A stretch of 38,102 nt of DNA, taken from contig CALZGM010000029.1 of assembly GCA_945787015.1 (NCBI GenBank), positions 1 through 38,102 on the forward strand, in the 5' to 3' direction. Below the pieces are notes generated by a model, which saw nothing but the letters and a program-made list of their open reading frames with translations, ran no database searches and was not told the origin of the DNA. A program made the translations under genes and the position numbers. Shown one piece after another: positions 1 to 8,029 of the stretch. Origin of the DNA: an uncultured Roseburia sp. (lineage in GTDB: Bacteria > Bacillota > Clostridia > Lachnospirales > Lachnospiraceae). Each line of letters opens with the position of its first letter. Position 1 is the first letter of the stretch.

Positions 1-53
1 CTCTCTTCCTCAATATACGAAACAATAAATCAAAATTTTGTACTAAATATCTA

Positions 54-1283
54 TTACACTAAAAAATAGTATTCCAGCATATCCATAAAGTAATCCTTAA
101 ACGTTGCCAATTCTACCGTTTCCCCGTAAAGAATATTTACGAAACCAATTTCTTTTCCGTTTAAACGATAGACTGCGCGTCCGGCGACGGAATCTCTCTC
201 AATGGGTGCGACCGCCATTTCAGGTAAATCAAGCTCTTTCTCAATCGTAGAAAGATCAGAACCGTCTATAGACACATAGTGAAAAGGACTTTCGTAGTAC
301 AAGTTTACCAGATCTTTTACACCTTTTTGTACGGCTAAAGGTTCAAGTGGTGTATCATTTGCATCTTTGTAGGTCTGACATACACGAAAACCATAATTAA
401 GAAGAGCAATCGCATCTGCATTACGTGTTTTGGAGTCAGGGGCTTTCATGATAACAGCAATCAGTTCCATATCATCCTTTTTTGCAGTAGCAGAAACACA
501 GAAACCTGCAAGACTGGTAAAGCCGGTTTTCAAACCGGTAGCATAGGAATACTGACGTATCAGCTTATTTGTGTTTGTAAGACCAAATTCACTGGTTCCG
601 CGTCTGGTAATATGTGTAATGTTTTCCATCCATATTTTAGTATAATTAAATATTTCAGGATATTTTGTAATCAATTCACGGGACATAAGCGCAATATCCT
701 TTGCAGTTGTAACATGACCGTCTATATCCAGACCGCAACAGTTTACAAAAGTAGTCTGGTCCATACCAAGTCCTTTCGCACGATCGTTCATCTGATTAAC
801 GAATTCTGTTTCGGAGCCCCAGATATGCTCAGCCATGGCGACGCAGGCATCGTTTGCACTGGCAATCGAGATGCACTTAATCATCGTTTCCACTGTTTGG
901 GTTTCGCCGGGCTCTAAATAGACCTGAGAGCCACCCATCCCAGCAGCATATTCAGATACGGTTACGGTGTCTTCTAAGGAGATTTTATGATCAGCCAATG
1001 CATCAAAAATTAAAATCAGAGTCATGATTTTCGTAATGCTGGCAGGACGGAATTGCTCCGTTGCATTCTTTTCATAAATAATTGTGCCGGTAGAGACTTC
1101 CATTAAAAGAGCACTTTCTGAAGTTAAACCGAGCTTATCGGTAGCAGTAATGGCAGTTTGTGACTCCGTTGATTCTTCTTCAGCCTCAGTCTGATTCACT
1201 GTATGTAGGATAAAAGTTTGGAAAGTGAAAAGTTGTGTGACAAATATTGAAATACTAAGAAATAATGCGGCAATCTTTGACAA
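54..1283 (-). CDS. D-alanyl-D-alanine carboxypeptidase (DacF/PBP5 family, peptidase S11)
   Basis: Removes the terminal D-alanine from peptidoglycan pentapeptides outside the membrane. The three penicillin-binding motifs are visible: SITK with nucleophile Ser82 and Lys85, SAN at 142-144, and KTG at 252-254. A hydrophobic N-terminal segment (about residues 4-25) fits a signal peptide or anchor. At 409 residues the length is normal. The start is a TTG at 1283-1281, chosen because a good AAAGGAG site lies about 7 bases upstream and no ATG occurs near it. It diverges from scpA, and a second paralogue sits just beyond scpB. A sigma-A-like promoter lies upstream. The family is certain; which muropeptide or sporulation role it has cannot be read from the sequence. 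Confidence 0.93.
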   Translation of the reverse strand: MSKIAALFLSISIFVTQLFTFQTFILHTVNQTEAEEESTESQTAITATDKLGLTSESALLMEVSTGTIIYEKNATEQFRPASITKIMTLILIFDALADHKISLEDTVTVSEYAAGMGGSQVYLEPGETQTVETMIKCISIASANDACVAMAEHIWGSETEFVNQMNDRAKGLGMDQTTFVNCCGLDIDGHVTTAKDIALMSRELITKYPEIFNYTKIWMENITHITRRGTSEFGLTNTNKLIRQYSYATGLKTGFTSLAGFCVSATAKKDDMELIAVIMKAPDSKTRNADAIALLNYGFRVCQTYKDANDTPLEPLAVQKGVKDLVNLYYESPFHYVSIDGSDLSTIEKELDLPEMAVAPIERDSVAGRAVYRLNGKEIGFVNILYGETVELATFKDYFMDMLEYYFLV

Positions 1284-1325
1284 ACAGCGCTCCTTTTTAT
1301 GATTTTAAAGGCTATCTTACTATAT

Positions 1326-1355
1326 TTTATAGAAAATGCCTGTACATTATGTCAA
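1326..1355 (-). promoter_or_regulatory. Promoter of the carboxypeptidase gene
   Basis: On the minus strand, TTGACA (1355-1350) is followed after 18 bases by TATAAA (1331-1326). This is a near-consensus sigma-A promoter about 40 bases before the TTG start codon. Confidence 0.6.
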
Positions 1356-1364
1356 GTACTACGA

Positions 1365-1410
1365 TACTAATTCTAGTAGACACTCTAAAAAATAAACACT
1401 AAATCTAGTG
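1365..1410. promoter_or_regulatory. Twin palindromes, candidate operators
   Basis: Two inverted repeats, TACTA-ATTC-TAGTA (1365-1378) and CACTA-AATC-TAGTG (1397-1410), share the core ACTAAWTCTAGT. Their centres are 32 bases apart, about three helical turns. Each lies 8-9 bases upstream of the -35 box of one of the two divergent promoters. The binding protein is unknown. Confidence 0.5.
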
Positions 1411-1418
1411 ATTGCCAC

Positions 1419-1447
1419 TTGAAATTTTGGAAAAAACAATGTACAAT
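1419..1447 (+). promoter_or_regulatory. Promoter of scpA-scpB
   Basis: TTGAAA (1419-1424), a 17-base spacer, and TACAAT (1442-1447) form a plausible sigma-A promoter about 60 bases before scpA. Confidence 0.55.
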
Positions 1448-1509
1448 CAGATTTGTAATAGGATGTTATAGAATTCTGCCTTCATAAGGACAGGCAGTGA
1501 AAGGTATAG

Positions 1510-2262
1510 ATGATGGGATTAACAGTAAAGTTACAGGTATTTGAAGGTCCTTTGGACTTGTTATTACATTTGCTTGATAAGAATAAAGTAAATATCTATG
1601 ATATTCCAATCGTCGAGATTACAGCACAGTATTTGGAGTACATTGCTGAAATGAAACGGAATGATTTAAATGTGATGTCAGAATTTCTTGTGATGGCAGC
1701 CACCTTGATTGATATTAAGTCACGCATGCTGCTTCCGGCTCCGGAGACAGACGAAGAAGAGGCGGAGGACCCGCGAACGGAATTAGTACAGCAGTTATTA
1801 GAGTATAAAATGTATAAGTGTATGGCATATGAATTGCGTGATCGTCAGATTGATGCCCAGAAAGTCCTATTTAAAGAGCCTACTATTCCGGCTGAAGTAG
1901 CAGAGTATGAGCAGCCAATTGATATGGAAGCCTTAGTTTCCGACTTGACATTAGCAAAGCTGAATGATATTTTTAAATCTATTATGAAAAAACAGGTTGA
2001 CAAAATTGACCCTGTTCGTTCAAAATTTGGAAAGATAGAAAAAGAAGAAGTATCTTTAGCGGATAAGATGGCATATTTGGAAAATTACTGCATGGTACAT
2101 AGTCATTTCAGTTTCCGTAATTTATTGGAAGTTCAGGCAAGTAAAATGGAGATAATTGTAACTTTCTTAGCAATTCTTGAACTGATGAAGATGGGAAAGA
2201 TTTATATTACACAGGATTATACCTTTGATGACATTCGCATTCAGTCCAAAATTGTGGCATAA
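1510..2262 (+). CDS. scpA: Segregation and condensation protein A
   Basis: ScpA is the kleisin that bridges the SMC heads in the bacterial condensin complex, working with ScpB in the cytoplasm during chromosome segregation. The N terminus carries the family signature FEGPLDLLLHLL, followed by the conserved IYDIPI stretch. An acidic linker lies near residues 75-90, and a C-terminal winged helix includes the FLAILELMK segment. The 250-residue length is typical. Start: two adjacent ATGs at 1510 and 1513 both fit the AAAGG site upstream; the first is used here. scpB follows after 20 bases and the pair is clearly one operon. Confidence 0.96.
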   Translation: MMGLTVKLQVFEGPLDLLLHLLDKNKVNIYDIPIVEITAQYLEYIAEMKRNDLNVMSEFLVMAATLIDIKSRMLLPAPETDEEEAEDPRTELVQQLLEYKMYKCMAYELRDRQIDAQKVLFKEPTIPAEVAEYEQPIDMEALVSDLTLAKLNDIFKSIMKKQVDKIDPVRSKFGKIEKEEVSLADKMAYLENYCMVHSHFSFRNLLEVQASKMEIIVTFLAILELMKMGKIYITQDYTFDDIRIQSKIVA

Positions 2263-2282
2263 GAGAGGATTAGCTAGGTGTT

Positions 2283-2852
2283 ATGGAAAACAAAAATTAC
2301 GAAGCAATTATAGAGGCAATTCTTTTTACAATGGGGGAATCCGTTGAACTGGAAAAGATTGCAGATGCGATTGAACTGGATAAGAAAGAAACACAGAAAA
2401 TTATTGAACGCATGATGGAGCATTATAAGGATGATTCCATCGGCTTGCAGATTATCGAATTAGATGGTGCTTATCAAATGTGTACGAAAAGTGAGATGTA
2501 TGAATATCTGATTCGAATTGCAAAGCAGCCAAAGCGACATGCACTGACGGATGTCTTATTAGAAACCCTTTCTATTATTGCATATAAACAACCAATTACA
2601 AAGGTAGAAATTGAAAAAATCCGGGGTGTTTCCTGCGATCATGCCGTGAGTAAACTGGTGGAATACAATTTGGTTTGTGAATTGGGACGACTGGATGCAC
2701 CGGGCAGACCGCTTTTATTTGGAACCACAGAAGAATTCCTGCGAAGCTTCGGAGTACAGTCGATTGATGAACTCCCATCTTTAAGTGCGGTACAGGTCGA
2801 AGAATTCAAGCAGGAAGCGGAAGAAGAAGCAAAAATAAAAATGGAAGTGTAA
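2283..2852 (+). CDS. scpB: Segregation and condensation protein B
   Basis: ScpB is a tandem winged-helix partner that binds the ScpA kleisin as a dimer. The family pattern is clear: the N terminus YEAIIEAILFTMGE, the central ALTDVLLETLSIIAYKQPIT followed by KVEIEKIRGV, and the late LDAPGRPLLFGTT before the acidic tail. At 189 residues it is full length. An AGGTG site precedes the ATG. It lies directly downstream of scpA, and a strong terminator starts 6 bases after its stop codon, so the operon is just scpA-scpB. Confidence 0.96.
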   Translation: MENKNYEAIIEAILFTMGESVELEKIADAIELDKKETQKIIERMMEHYKDDSIGLQIIELDGAYQMCTKSEMYEYLIRIAKQPKRHALTDVLLETLSIIAYKQPITKVEIEKIRGVSCDHAVSKLVEYNLVCELGRLDAPGRPLLFGTTEEFLRSFGVQSIDELPSLSAVQVEEFKQEAEEEAKIKMEV

Positions 2853-2857
2853 AGACT

Positions 2858-2889
2858 AAGACTTAGAATGCATGTTCTAAGTCTTTTTT
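2858..2889 (+). terminator. Rho-independent terminator after scpB
   Basis: A perfect 11-bp stem (2858-2868 with 2875-2885) encloses the loop TGCATG and runs into a T tract. An ATG at 2868 inside this stem opens a longer reading frame for the next gene but is not a credible start. Confidence 0.85.
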
Positions 2890-2927
2890 GCATATTTTTA
2901 GTTGATAAGAAAATATCAGAGAGAATT

Positions 2928-4154
2928 ATGAAAAAAATAGTAAGCTTTCTTTTATGCATTTGCATTTCCGTTATACTCTTAGCTACTCCCTGTCATGCGT
3001 CTAATCAGGAGAATGCACCAAAGGAAACGGAACTTTATGCAAAAGCAGCTGTTCTTTTAGATGCGGATTCCGGAAGAATTTTGTATTCTAAAAATGGCAC
3101 AACTGCCATGGCAAATGCCAGTACCACGAAAATTTTAACCTGTATTTTAGCATTGGAATACTGTGAGCCGAATACAGTAGTAACCGCTTCAAATAGAGCG
3201 GCCGCAGCACCAAAGGTTCATCTTGGTATGCAGGAAGGCCAGCGTTTTTATATGCAGGATTTGCTGTATGCGTTAATGTTGGAATCATACAATGACTGTG
3301 CAATAGCGATTGCGGAACACATTGCAGGAAGTGTGGAAGCATTTGCTGAAATTATGAATCATAAAGCAAAGGAAATTGGCTGTAAGGATACCTATTTTAT
3401 TACACCGAATGGTTTGGATGCCACTGACAGTAATGGTTTTCATCATACTACAGCCGAAGATCTTGCTCTGATTATGCGCTATTGCATTAATATATCTGCA
3501 AAGTCAGAGGAATTTAAAACAATTACGGCAGCCAGAACCTATCAATTTTGTGAAATAGAAAAAGGAAACGGTTATAGTGTATACAATCATAATTCTTTTT
3601 TGGATATGATGCAGGGAGCGTTTTCTGGAAAGACAGGATTTACCGGAAATGCGGGTTACTGCTATGTAGGAGCTTTAAATAGAGACGGAAAAACACTTAT
3701 TGTGGCATTACTTGCCTGTGGCTGGCCTAATAACAGAACTTATAAATGGGCTGATTCAAAAAAACTGATGACTTATGGTTTGGAGAATTTTGAAAAGGTG
3801 AAGCTGTCTGAAGTGCCGATAGATCAAACGAAGTTAGAACCGGTTCTGATACAAAACGGACAGGGGAGTACCATCAATGAGTTAACTTATGCTAATCTAA
3901 TAATTGGAGATACTATCGGCATAGATGAGGTCTTGCTTGGCAGGAAAGAAGAAATAAAAATAAGCTATGATATTAAAAAAAATTGGAAAGCGCCTGTTAA
4001 AAAAGGTGCTTATGCAGGTAAAATCTGTATTTCTGTAAATGGTGTGATCATGAGAGTGTATGAGATTCAGTTGGATGATGAGATAGATAAAATTGATTTT
4101 TTGTGGTGTTTAAGTATGGTTTTTGTATATTTTTTAAATGGAATTCAGGTATGA
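2928..4154 (+). CDS. D-alanyl-D-alanine carboxypeptidase (peptidase S11), second copy
   Basis: A secreted penicillin-binding-type carboxypeptidase that trims peptidoglycan stem peptides. Starting at the ATG at 2928 gives MKKIVSFLLCICISVILLAT, a textbook signal peptide, with an Ala-rich cleavage region before residue 25. Motifs: STTK with Ser65 and Lys68, SYN in place of the SAN of the other copy, and SGKTG. It is 408 residues long, including a C-terminal beta-rich domain and a short hydrophobic tail (FLWCLSMVFVYFL) that may anchor it to the membrane. The frame is open back to 2868, but that start lies within the scpB terminator. The ribosome site (GAGAGA) is weak. No clear promoter is visible, so some read-through from scpB is possible. 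Confidence 0.92.
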   Translation: MKKIVSFLLCICISVILLATPCHASNQENAPKETELYAKAAVLLDADSGRILYSKNGTTAMANASTTKILTCILALEYCEPNTVVTASNRAAAAPKVHLGMQEGQRFYMQDLLYALMLESYNDCAIAIAEHIAGSVEAFAEIMNHKAKEIGCKDTYFITPNGLDATDSNGFHHTTAEDLALIMRYCINISAKSEEFKTITAARTYQFCEIEKGNGYSVYNHNSFLDMMQGAFSGKTGFTGNAGYCYVGALNRDGKTLIVALLACGWPNNRTYKWADSKKLMTYGLENFEKVKLSEVPIDQTKLEPVLIQNGQGSTINELTYANLIIGDTIGIDEVLLGRKEEIKISYDIKKNWKAPVKKGAYAGKICISVNGVIMRVYEIQLDDEIDKIDFLWCLSMVFVYFLNGIQV

Positions 4155-4163
4155 AAAAAAGAT

Positions 4164-4181
4164 ATGTCAAGAAATTAACAA
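4164..4181. promoter_or_regulatory. Rex-like operator A of the decarboxylase operon
   Basis: The core TGTCAAGAAATTAACA is an inverted repeat. The 18-base site matches the clostridial Rex pattern TTGTTAANNNNTTAACAA at 12 of 14 defined positions. It lies just upstream of the -35 box. Assignment to Rex is inference. Confidence 0.4.
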
Positions 4182-4186
4182 AAAGC

Positions 4187-4215
4187 TTGAAATTTACAAA
4201 AGAAACCGATACAAT
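4187..4215 (+). promoter_or_regulatory. Promoter of the sodium-pump decarboxylase operon
   Basis: TTGAAA (4187-4192), 17 bases, TACAAT (4210-4215). It is flanked by perfect 11-bp inverted copies AAATTAACAAA (4172-4182) and TTTGTTAATTT (4229-4239). Confidence 0.6.
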
Positions 4216-4229
4216 TACTCTAGCGGAAT

Positions 4230-4247
4230 TTGTTAATTTTTTAATAG
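4230..4247. promoter_or_regulatory. Rex-like operator B of the decarboxylase operon
   Basis: TTGTTAA, four T, then TTAATAG matches 12 of 14 defined positions of the clostridial Rex pattern. It lies downstream of the -10 box and just before the ribosome site at 4251, where a bound repressor would block transcription. Confidence 0.4.
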
Positions 4248-4262
4248 ATGGAGGTATAAAGA

Positions 4263-5699
4263 ATGAGTAGTAACAATGATAGCTTGGCAATGCAGCGCAT
4301 TCTCAAGTTAGTCGACGAGAACAGTTTCATGGAAATTGGTTCTCTTGTAACCGCAAGAAGCACAGACTTTAATCTTGCAGGTACAAGCACACCTTCTGAC
4401 GGTGTTATCACCGGTCATGGATTAATTGATGGCTGTCTGGTATTCCTTTACAGCCAGGATGCTTCCGTATTAAACGGAACTATCGGTGAAATGCATGCAA
4501 AGAAAATTGCAGCTGTTTATGACATGGCAATGAAGATGGGGGCTCCGGTTATTGGTTTAATTGATTGTGCTGGTATGCGTTTGCAGGAATCTGTAGATGC
4601 CTTGGATGGTTTCGGACAGATTTATGCAAAAGAAGTGGAAGCATCCGGTGTAGTACCACAGATTAGTGCTGTATTTGGAAGCTGTGGCGGTGGTCTTGCG
4701 GTTGTCCCTGCATTATCAGACTTTGCATTTATGGAAGAGACAAAAGCAAAAATGTTTGTAAATGCTCCGAATGCAATTGATGGTAACAGAGTAGAGAAAT
4801 GTGACACTTCCTGTGCCGCATTCCAGAGTGAAGAAACGGGATGTGTAGATGCTGTTGGAAGTGAAGATGATATTTTGGCTCAGATTCGTGAGTTGGTAAG
4901 CATGCTTCCTATGAACAACGAGAGCGACATTTATACCGATGACTGTGTGGATGACTTAAATCGCGCCTGCGCAAGCATGGATGTTATGAGAGGCGATGCC
5001 AGATATTTGTTAAGCGAAATTTCGGACAGCAATGTTTTCTTTGAGACAAAAGCAAACTATGCAAAGGATATGGTAACAGGCTTCATTAAATTAAATGGCA
5101 TGACAGTGGGGGCTGTTGCTAACTGTACAGTCATTCATGATGAAGAAGGAAAAGAAACAGAAAAATTTGACGCTGTTTTATCTGCAAAAGGCTGTAATAA
5201 AGCAGCTGAATTCATCAAATTCTGTGATGCATTTGAAATTCCTGTATTATCAATCACAAATACAAAAGGTTTCAAAGCTTCTATGTGTTCAGAAAGAAGA
5301 CTTGCAAAGGCTCTTGCTAATATGACTTCTGCATTTGCTTCTGCTACCTGCCCGAAAGTTAATTTAATCGTAGGTGAAGCTTTTGGCAGTGCTTATGTGA
5401 CAATGAACTCAAAATCAATCGGTGCAGATTTAGTATATGCATGGCCGGATGCAAAAGTTGGTATGATGGATGCAAAGATGGCAGTTAAGATTATGTATGC
5501 AGATGCTTCCGCAGATGAATTAGATGCAAAAGCAGCGGAATACAGTAAATTACAGTCTGATGTTATGACAGCAGCAAGACGTGGTTATGTAGATTTAATC
5601 ATTGAGCCTGCAGACACAAGAAAATACCTTGTTGCAGCATTTGAGATGCTTTATACAAAATGCGTAGGGACACCAGAAAAGAAACATGGAACAAAATAG
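4263..5699 (+). CDS. Biotin-dependent carboxyltransferase subunit, acyl-CoA type (MmdA/PccB/12S-like)
   Basis: Belongs to the crotonase-fold carboxyltransferases that move CO2 between an acyl-CoA (methylmalonyl-, propionyl-, glutaconyl-CoA) and protein-bound biotin. The N-terminal half has FMEIGSLVTAR, the DGVITGHG stretch and SCGGGLAVVPALSDF; the C-terminal half has GEAFGSAYVTMNSKSIGADL, AWPDAKVGMM and the closing IIEPADTRKYL. At 478 residues it is about 30 short of usual PccB, with the N-terminal helix missing. The usual GAYGGAY and MGA signatures are altered to EAFGSAY and MDA, so the substrate may differ. Start at 4263 follows GGAGG. It heads an operon with a biotin carrier, a sodium-pump beta subunit and a pyruvate/oxaloacetate-type carboxyltransferase. 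The exact acyl-CoA is not determinable. Confidence 0.85.
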   Translation: MSSNNDSLAMQRILKLVDENSFMEIGSLVTARSTDFNLAGTSTPSDGVITGHGLIDGCLVFLYSQDASVLNGTIGEMHAKKIAAVYDMAMKMGAPVIGLIDCAGMRLQESVDALDGFGQIYAKEVEASGVVPQISAVFGSCGGGLAVVPALSDFAFMEETKAKMFVNAPNAIDGNRVEKCDTSCAAFQSEETGCVDAVGSEDDILAQIRELVSMLPMNNESDIYTDDCVDDLNRACASMDVMRGDARYLLSEISDSNVFFETKANYAKDMVTGFIKLNGMTVGAVANCTVIHDEEGKETEKFDAVLSAKGCNKAAEFIKFCDAFEIPVLSITNTKGFKASMCSERRLAKALANMTSAFASATCPKVNLIVGEAFGSAYVTMNSKSIGADLVYAWPDAKVGMMDAKMAVKIMYADASADELDAKAAEYSKLQSDVMTAARRGYVDLIIEPADTRKYLVAAFEMLYTKCVGTPEKKHGTK

Positions 5700-5712
5700 A
5701 AAGGTGAAGTAT

Positions 5713-6432
5713 ATGAAGAAAAAAATATCTTTGCTGCTTTGTCTTATCTTTACTGTTCTGACAATGACAGCATGTGGAGGCAATCCAGAGACGGAAGATT
5801 ACTATGGTCTTACCTATAGTGATTTAAAGCAGGTTGCAGAAGTAAATGTAAACCAGCTTTCTGCCTATTCACCGGAAGAGCTTCAAATCGTTGCAGCATC
5901 TATTCAGGACGAGCTTACGTTAAAGCTTGTGCAGGGATGGATAACGACAACAGAGTCTCTCGGTACATATGAAGGATTAGACGAACTTGTGGTTGCTAAG
6001 GCAAACGGTACAGTTACAGTTGACCAGTACGTAAATTATCCCGGACGCCAGGTGGTTGTTTCATTTGTATGGAATTATGACTATGAATTAGAGCAATTGG
6101 TAGTAACGGATGTTACAGTCGATCTCGTTTACACCTTAGGCGAAAAAATGGAAAAAGCAGCATTAAATACATTGATGGGTATGGGAACCGTATTTGCGGT
6201 ACTTATCTTAATCAGTTTAATTATCTACTGTTTCCGTTTCATTGGCGATGTTCAGAATATCGGCAAGAAGAAAAAAACAGAAGAAGCAGCTACTCCACAG
6301 GCATCGCAGGTTGTAGAAGAAGCACCGCTTACAGATGACCTGGAGCTTATTGCAGTTATTTCTGCAGCGATTGCTGCAAGCGAAGGAACTTCTACTGATT
6401 CATTCGTAGTTCGTTCTATTCACAGACGTTAA
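5713..6432 (+). CDS. Lipoprotein with OadG-like sodium-pump gamma segment
   Basis: Read from the ATG at 5713 (AAGGTGAAG just upstream), this 239-residue protein begins with a lipoprotein signal ending MTAC, lipidated Cys21. A soluble domain of roughly 120 residues follows that I do not recognise. Then comes one membrane helix around residues 153-178 with the LMGMGTVFAVLILISLII pattern typical of OadG/MmdD gamma subunits, and a charged tail. Gamma subunits normally start at that helix and hold the decarboxylase complex at the membrane. Here the helix is preceded by an extracytoplasmic lipid-anchored domain, about 100 residues more than a standard gamma subunit. Its place between the carboxyltransferase and biotin carrier supports a structural role in the same complex. 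An in-frame ATG at 5686 lies inside the previous gene and is unlikely. Confidence 0.75.
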   Translation: MKKKISLLLCLIFTVLTMTACGGNPETEDYYGLTYSDLKQVAEVNVNQLSAYSPEELQIVAASIQDELTLKLVQGWITTTESLGTYEGLDELVVAKANGTVTVDQYVNYPGRQVVVSFVWNYDYELEQLVVTDVTVDLVYTLGEKMEKAALNTLMGMGTVFAVLILISLIIYCFRFIGDVQNIGKKKKTEEAATPQASQVVEEAPLTDDLELIAVISAAIAASEGTSTDSFVVRSIHRR

Positions 6433-6470
6433 TTAATTTGTTATCAGAAATCTTAGGAGGATTTTAAATC

Positions 6471-6842
6471 ATGAAAAGCTATACAATTACCGTAAATGGA
6501 AATGTTTATGATGTTACAGTAGAAGAAAATGGAAGTGTCAGCGCACCGGTAGCAGCACCAAGACGTGCTGCAGCTGTGGCAGCTCCGGCGGCAGCACCAA
6601 AGGCAGTAGCTCCGGCAAGCGGAGCAGGCAGCGTAAAAATCGAAGCAGGAGCAGCCGGTAAAGTATTTAAGGTAGAGGCACAGCCAGGCGCCAGTGTTAA
6701 GAGAGGCGATGCAATTGTAATCCTTGAAGTTATGAAGATGGAAACACCGGTTGTTGCTCCACAGGACGGAACTGTTGCAAGCATCAATGTAAATGTTGGT
6801 GATATGGTAGAAGCAGGCGCTTTACTTGCTACAATGAACTAG
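6471..6842 (+). CDS. Biotin carboxyl carrier protein of the decarboxylase (1.3S/MmdC/GcdC-like)
   Basis: A 123-residue swinging-arm protein. The C-terminal biotinyl domain (about 50-123) contains EVMKMET, with Lys89 the expected biotinylation site. An Ala/Pro-rich flexible linker (about 28-55) separates it from a short N-terminal piece beginning KSYTITVNGNVYDV, which in this family docks to the carboxyltransferase. It carries carboxyl groups from the transferase to the membrane beta subunit. The start follows AGGAGG with 8-base spacing. It is the only biotin carrier gene in the operon, so both carboxyltransferases (4263-5699 and 8030-9448) probably use it. Confidence 0.93.
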   Translation: MKSYTITVNGNVYDVTVEENGSVSAPVAAPRRAAAVAAPAAAPKAVAPASGAGSVKIEAGAAGKVFKVEAQPGASVKRGDAIVILEVMKMETPVVAPQDGTVASINVNVGDMVEAGALLATMN

Positions 6843-6863
6843 TGAATATTTAGGAGGATAACT

Positions 6864-8012
6864 ATGAGTTATTTTACGGAGACTATGTCAAATCTCCTTC
6901 ACCAGACAGCCTTCTTTAATCTTGAGGTTGGAAACTTCATCATGATTCTTGTAGCCTGTGTGTTCCTGTATCTTGCAATCGCAAAAGGGTTTGAACCATT
7001 GTTATTAGTACCGATTGCATTTGGTATGTTGCTTGTAAATATCTACCCTGATATTTTTGCAAGACCGGAACAGATGAGTAATGGTGTAGGTGGTTTGTTA
7101 CATTACTTTTATATTTTAGATGAGTGGTCGATTTTACCATCACTAATTTTCATGGGTGTTGGTGCGATGACAGACTTTGGACCATTGATTGCGAATCCAA
7201 TCAGCTTTTTACTTGGTGCGGCAGCACAGTTCGGTATTTTCGGTGCTTATTTCATGGCAATCCTTTTGGGATTCAATGATAAAGCAGCCGCAGCGGTATC
7301 TATTATCGGTGGTGCAGATGGACCTACATCCATTTTCCTTGCCGGAAAATTAAGCCAGTCCGGACTTATGGGACCAATTGCTGTAGCGGCTTATTCTTAC
7401 ATGGCATTAGTACCTGTTATTCAGCCTCCGATTATGAAGCTGTTTACAACAAAAGAAGAGCGCCAGATTAAGATGGCAAATCTTCGCCCTGTATCGAAAT
7501 TGGAAAGAATTTTATTCCCAATTATTGTTACAATTGTGGTATGTTTAATTCTTCCTTCCACCGCACCATTGGTTGGTATGTTAATGCTTGGTAACTTATT
7601 CCGTGAGTGTGGTGTGGTACGTCAGTTAACAGAAACGGCTTCTAATGCATTGATGTACATTGTTGTAATTTTACTTGGTACTTCCGTTGGTGCATCTACA
7701 AGCGCTGAAGCATTTTTAAATATCACAACCTTAAAGATTGTAGCTTTAGGTTTAATCGCATTCATGTTTGGTACAGCAGCCGGCGTTTTATTTGGTAAAC
7801 TGTTATGTAAGATTACAGGTGGCAAGATTAACCCGTTAATCGGTTCGGCAGGTGTATCTGCAGTTCCTATGGCAGCTCGTGTATCACAGAAGGTTGGAGC
7901 TGAGGAAGATCCTACAAACTTCTTATTAATGCATGCAATGGGACCAAACGTTGCCGGTGTTATCGGTACAGCAGTAGCAGCCGGTGTATTTATGGCAATC
8001 TTTGGAGTATAA
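6864..8012 (+). CDS. oadB: Sodium-ion-translocating decarboxylase beta subunit
   Basis: The membrane subunit that decarboxylates carboxybiotin and exports sodium. The 382 residues are almost entirely hydrophobic helices. The family hallmarks are intact: [19 protein letters not shown], whose Asp corresponds to the essential ion-binding Asp of Klebsiella Oad[21 protein letters not shown]; and [19 protein letters not shown] near the C terminus. GGAGG precedes the ATG. Homologues serve oxaloacetate, methylmalonyl-CoA, malonate and glutaconyl-CoA pumps alike, so the beta subunit does not reveal the substrate. It implies that this operon is energy-conserving and not a purely soluble transcarboxylase. 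Confidence 0.95.
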   Translation: MSYFTETMSNLLHQTAFFNLEVGNFIMILVACVFLYLAIAKGFEPLLLVPIAFGMLLVNIYPDIFARPEQMSNGVGGLLHYFYILDEWSILPSLIFMGVGAMTDFGPLIANPISFLLGAAAQFGIFGAYFMAILLGFNDKAAAAVSIIGGADGPTSIFLAGKLSQSGLMGPIAVAAYSYMALVPVIQPPIMKLFTTKEERQIKMANLRPVSKLERILFPIIVTIVVCLILPSTAPLVGMLMLGNLFRECGVVRQLTETASNALMYIVVILLGTSVGASTSAEAFLNITTLKIVALGLIAFMFGTAAGVLFGKLLCKITGGKINPLIGSAGVSAVPMAARVSQKVGAEEDPTNFLLMHAMGPNVAGVIGTAVAAGVFMAIFGV

Positions 8013-8029
8013 AATAGAGGAGAGAAATC

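Noticed and set aside
1-53. A possible terminator or gene fragment at the left edge
   Set aside because: The 53 bases show neither a hairpin with a T tract nor a coding frame.
612-917. 101-codon open frame on the plus strand within the first carboxypeptidase gene
   Set aside because: Antisense to a gene with all three active-site motifs, no ribosome site, and composition typical of an antisense shadow.
2868-2927. Upstream extension of the second carboxypeptidase starting at ATG 2868
   Set aside because: The ATG lies inside the scpB terminator stem and the extension delays a clear signal peptide that begins at 2928.
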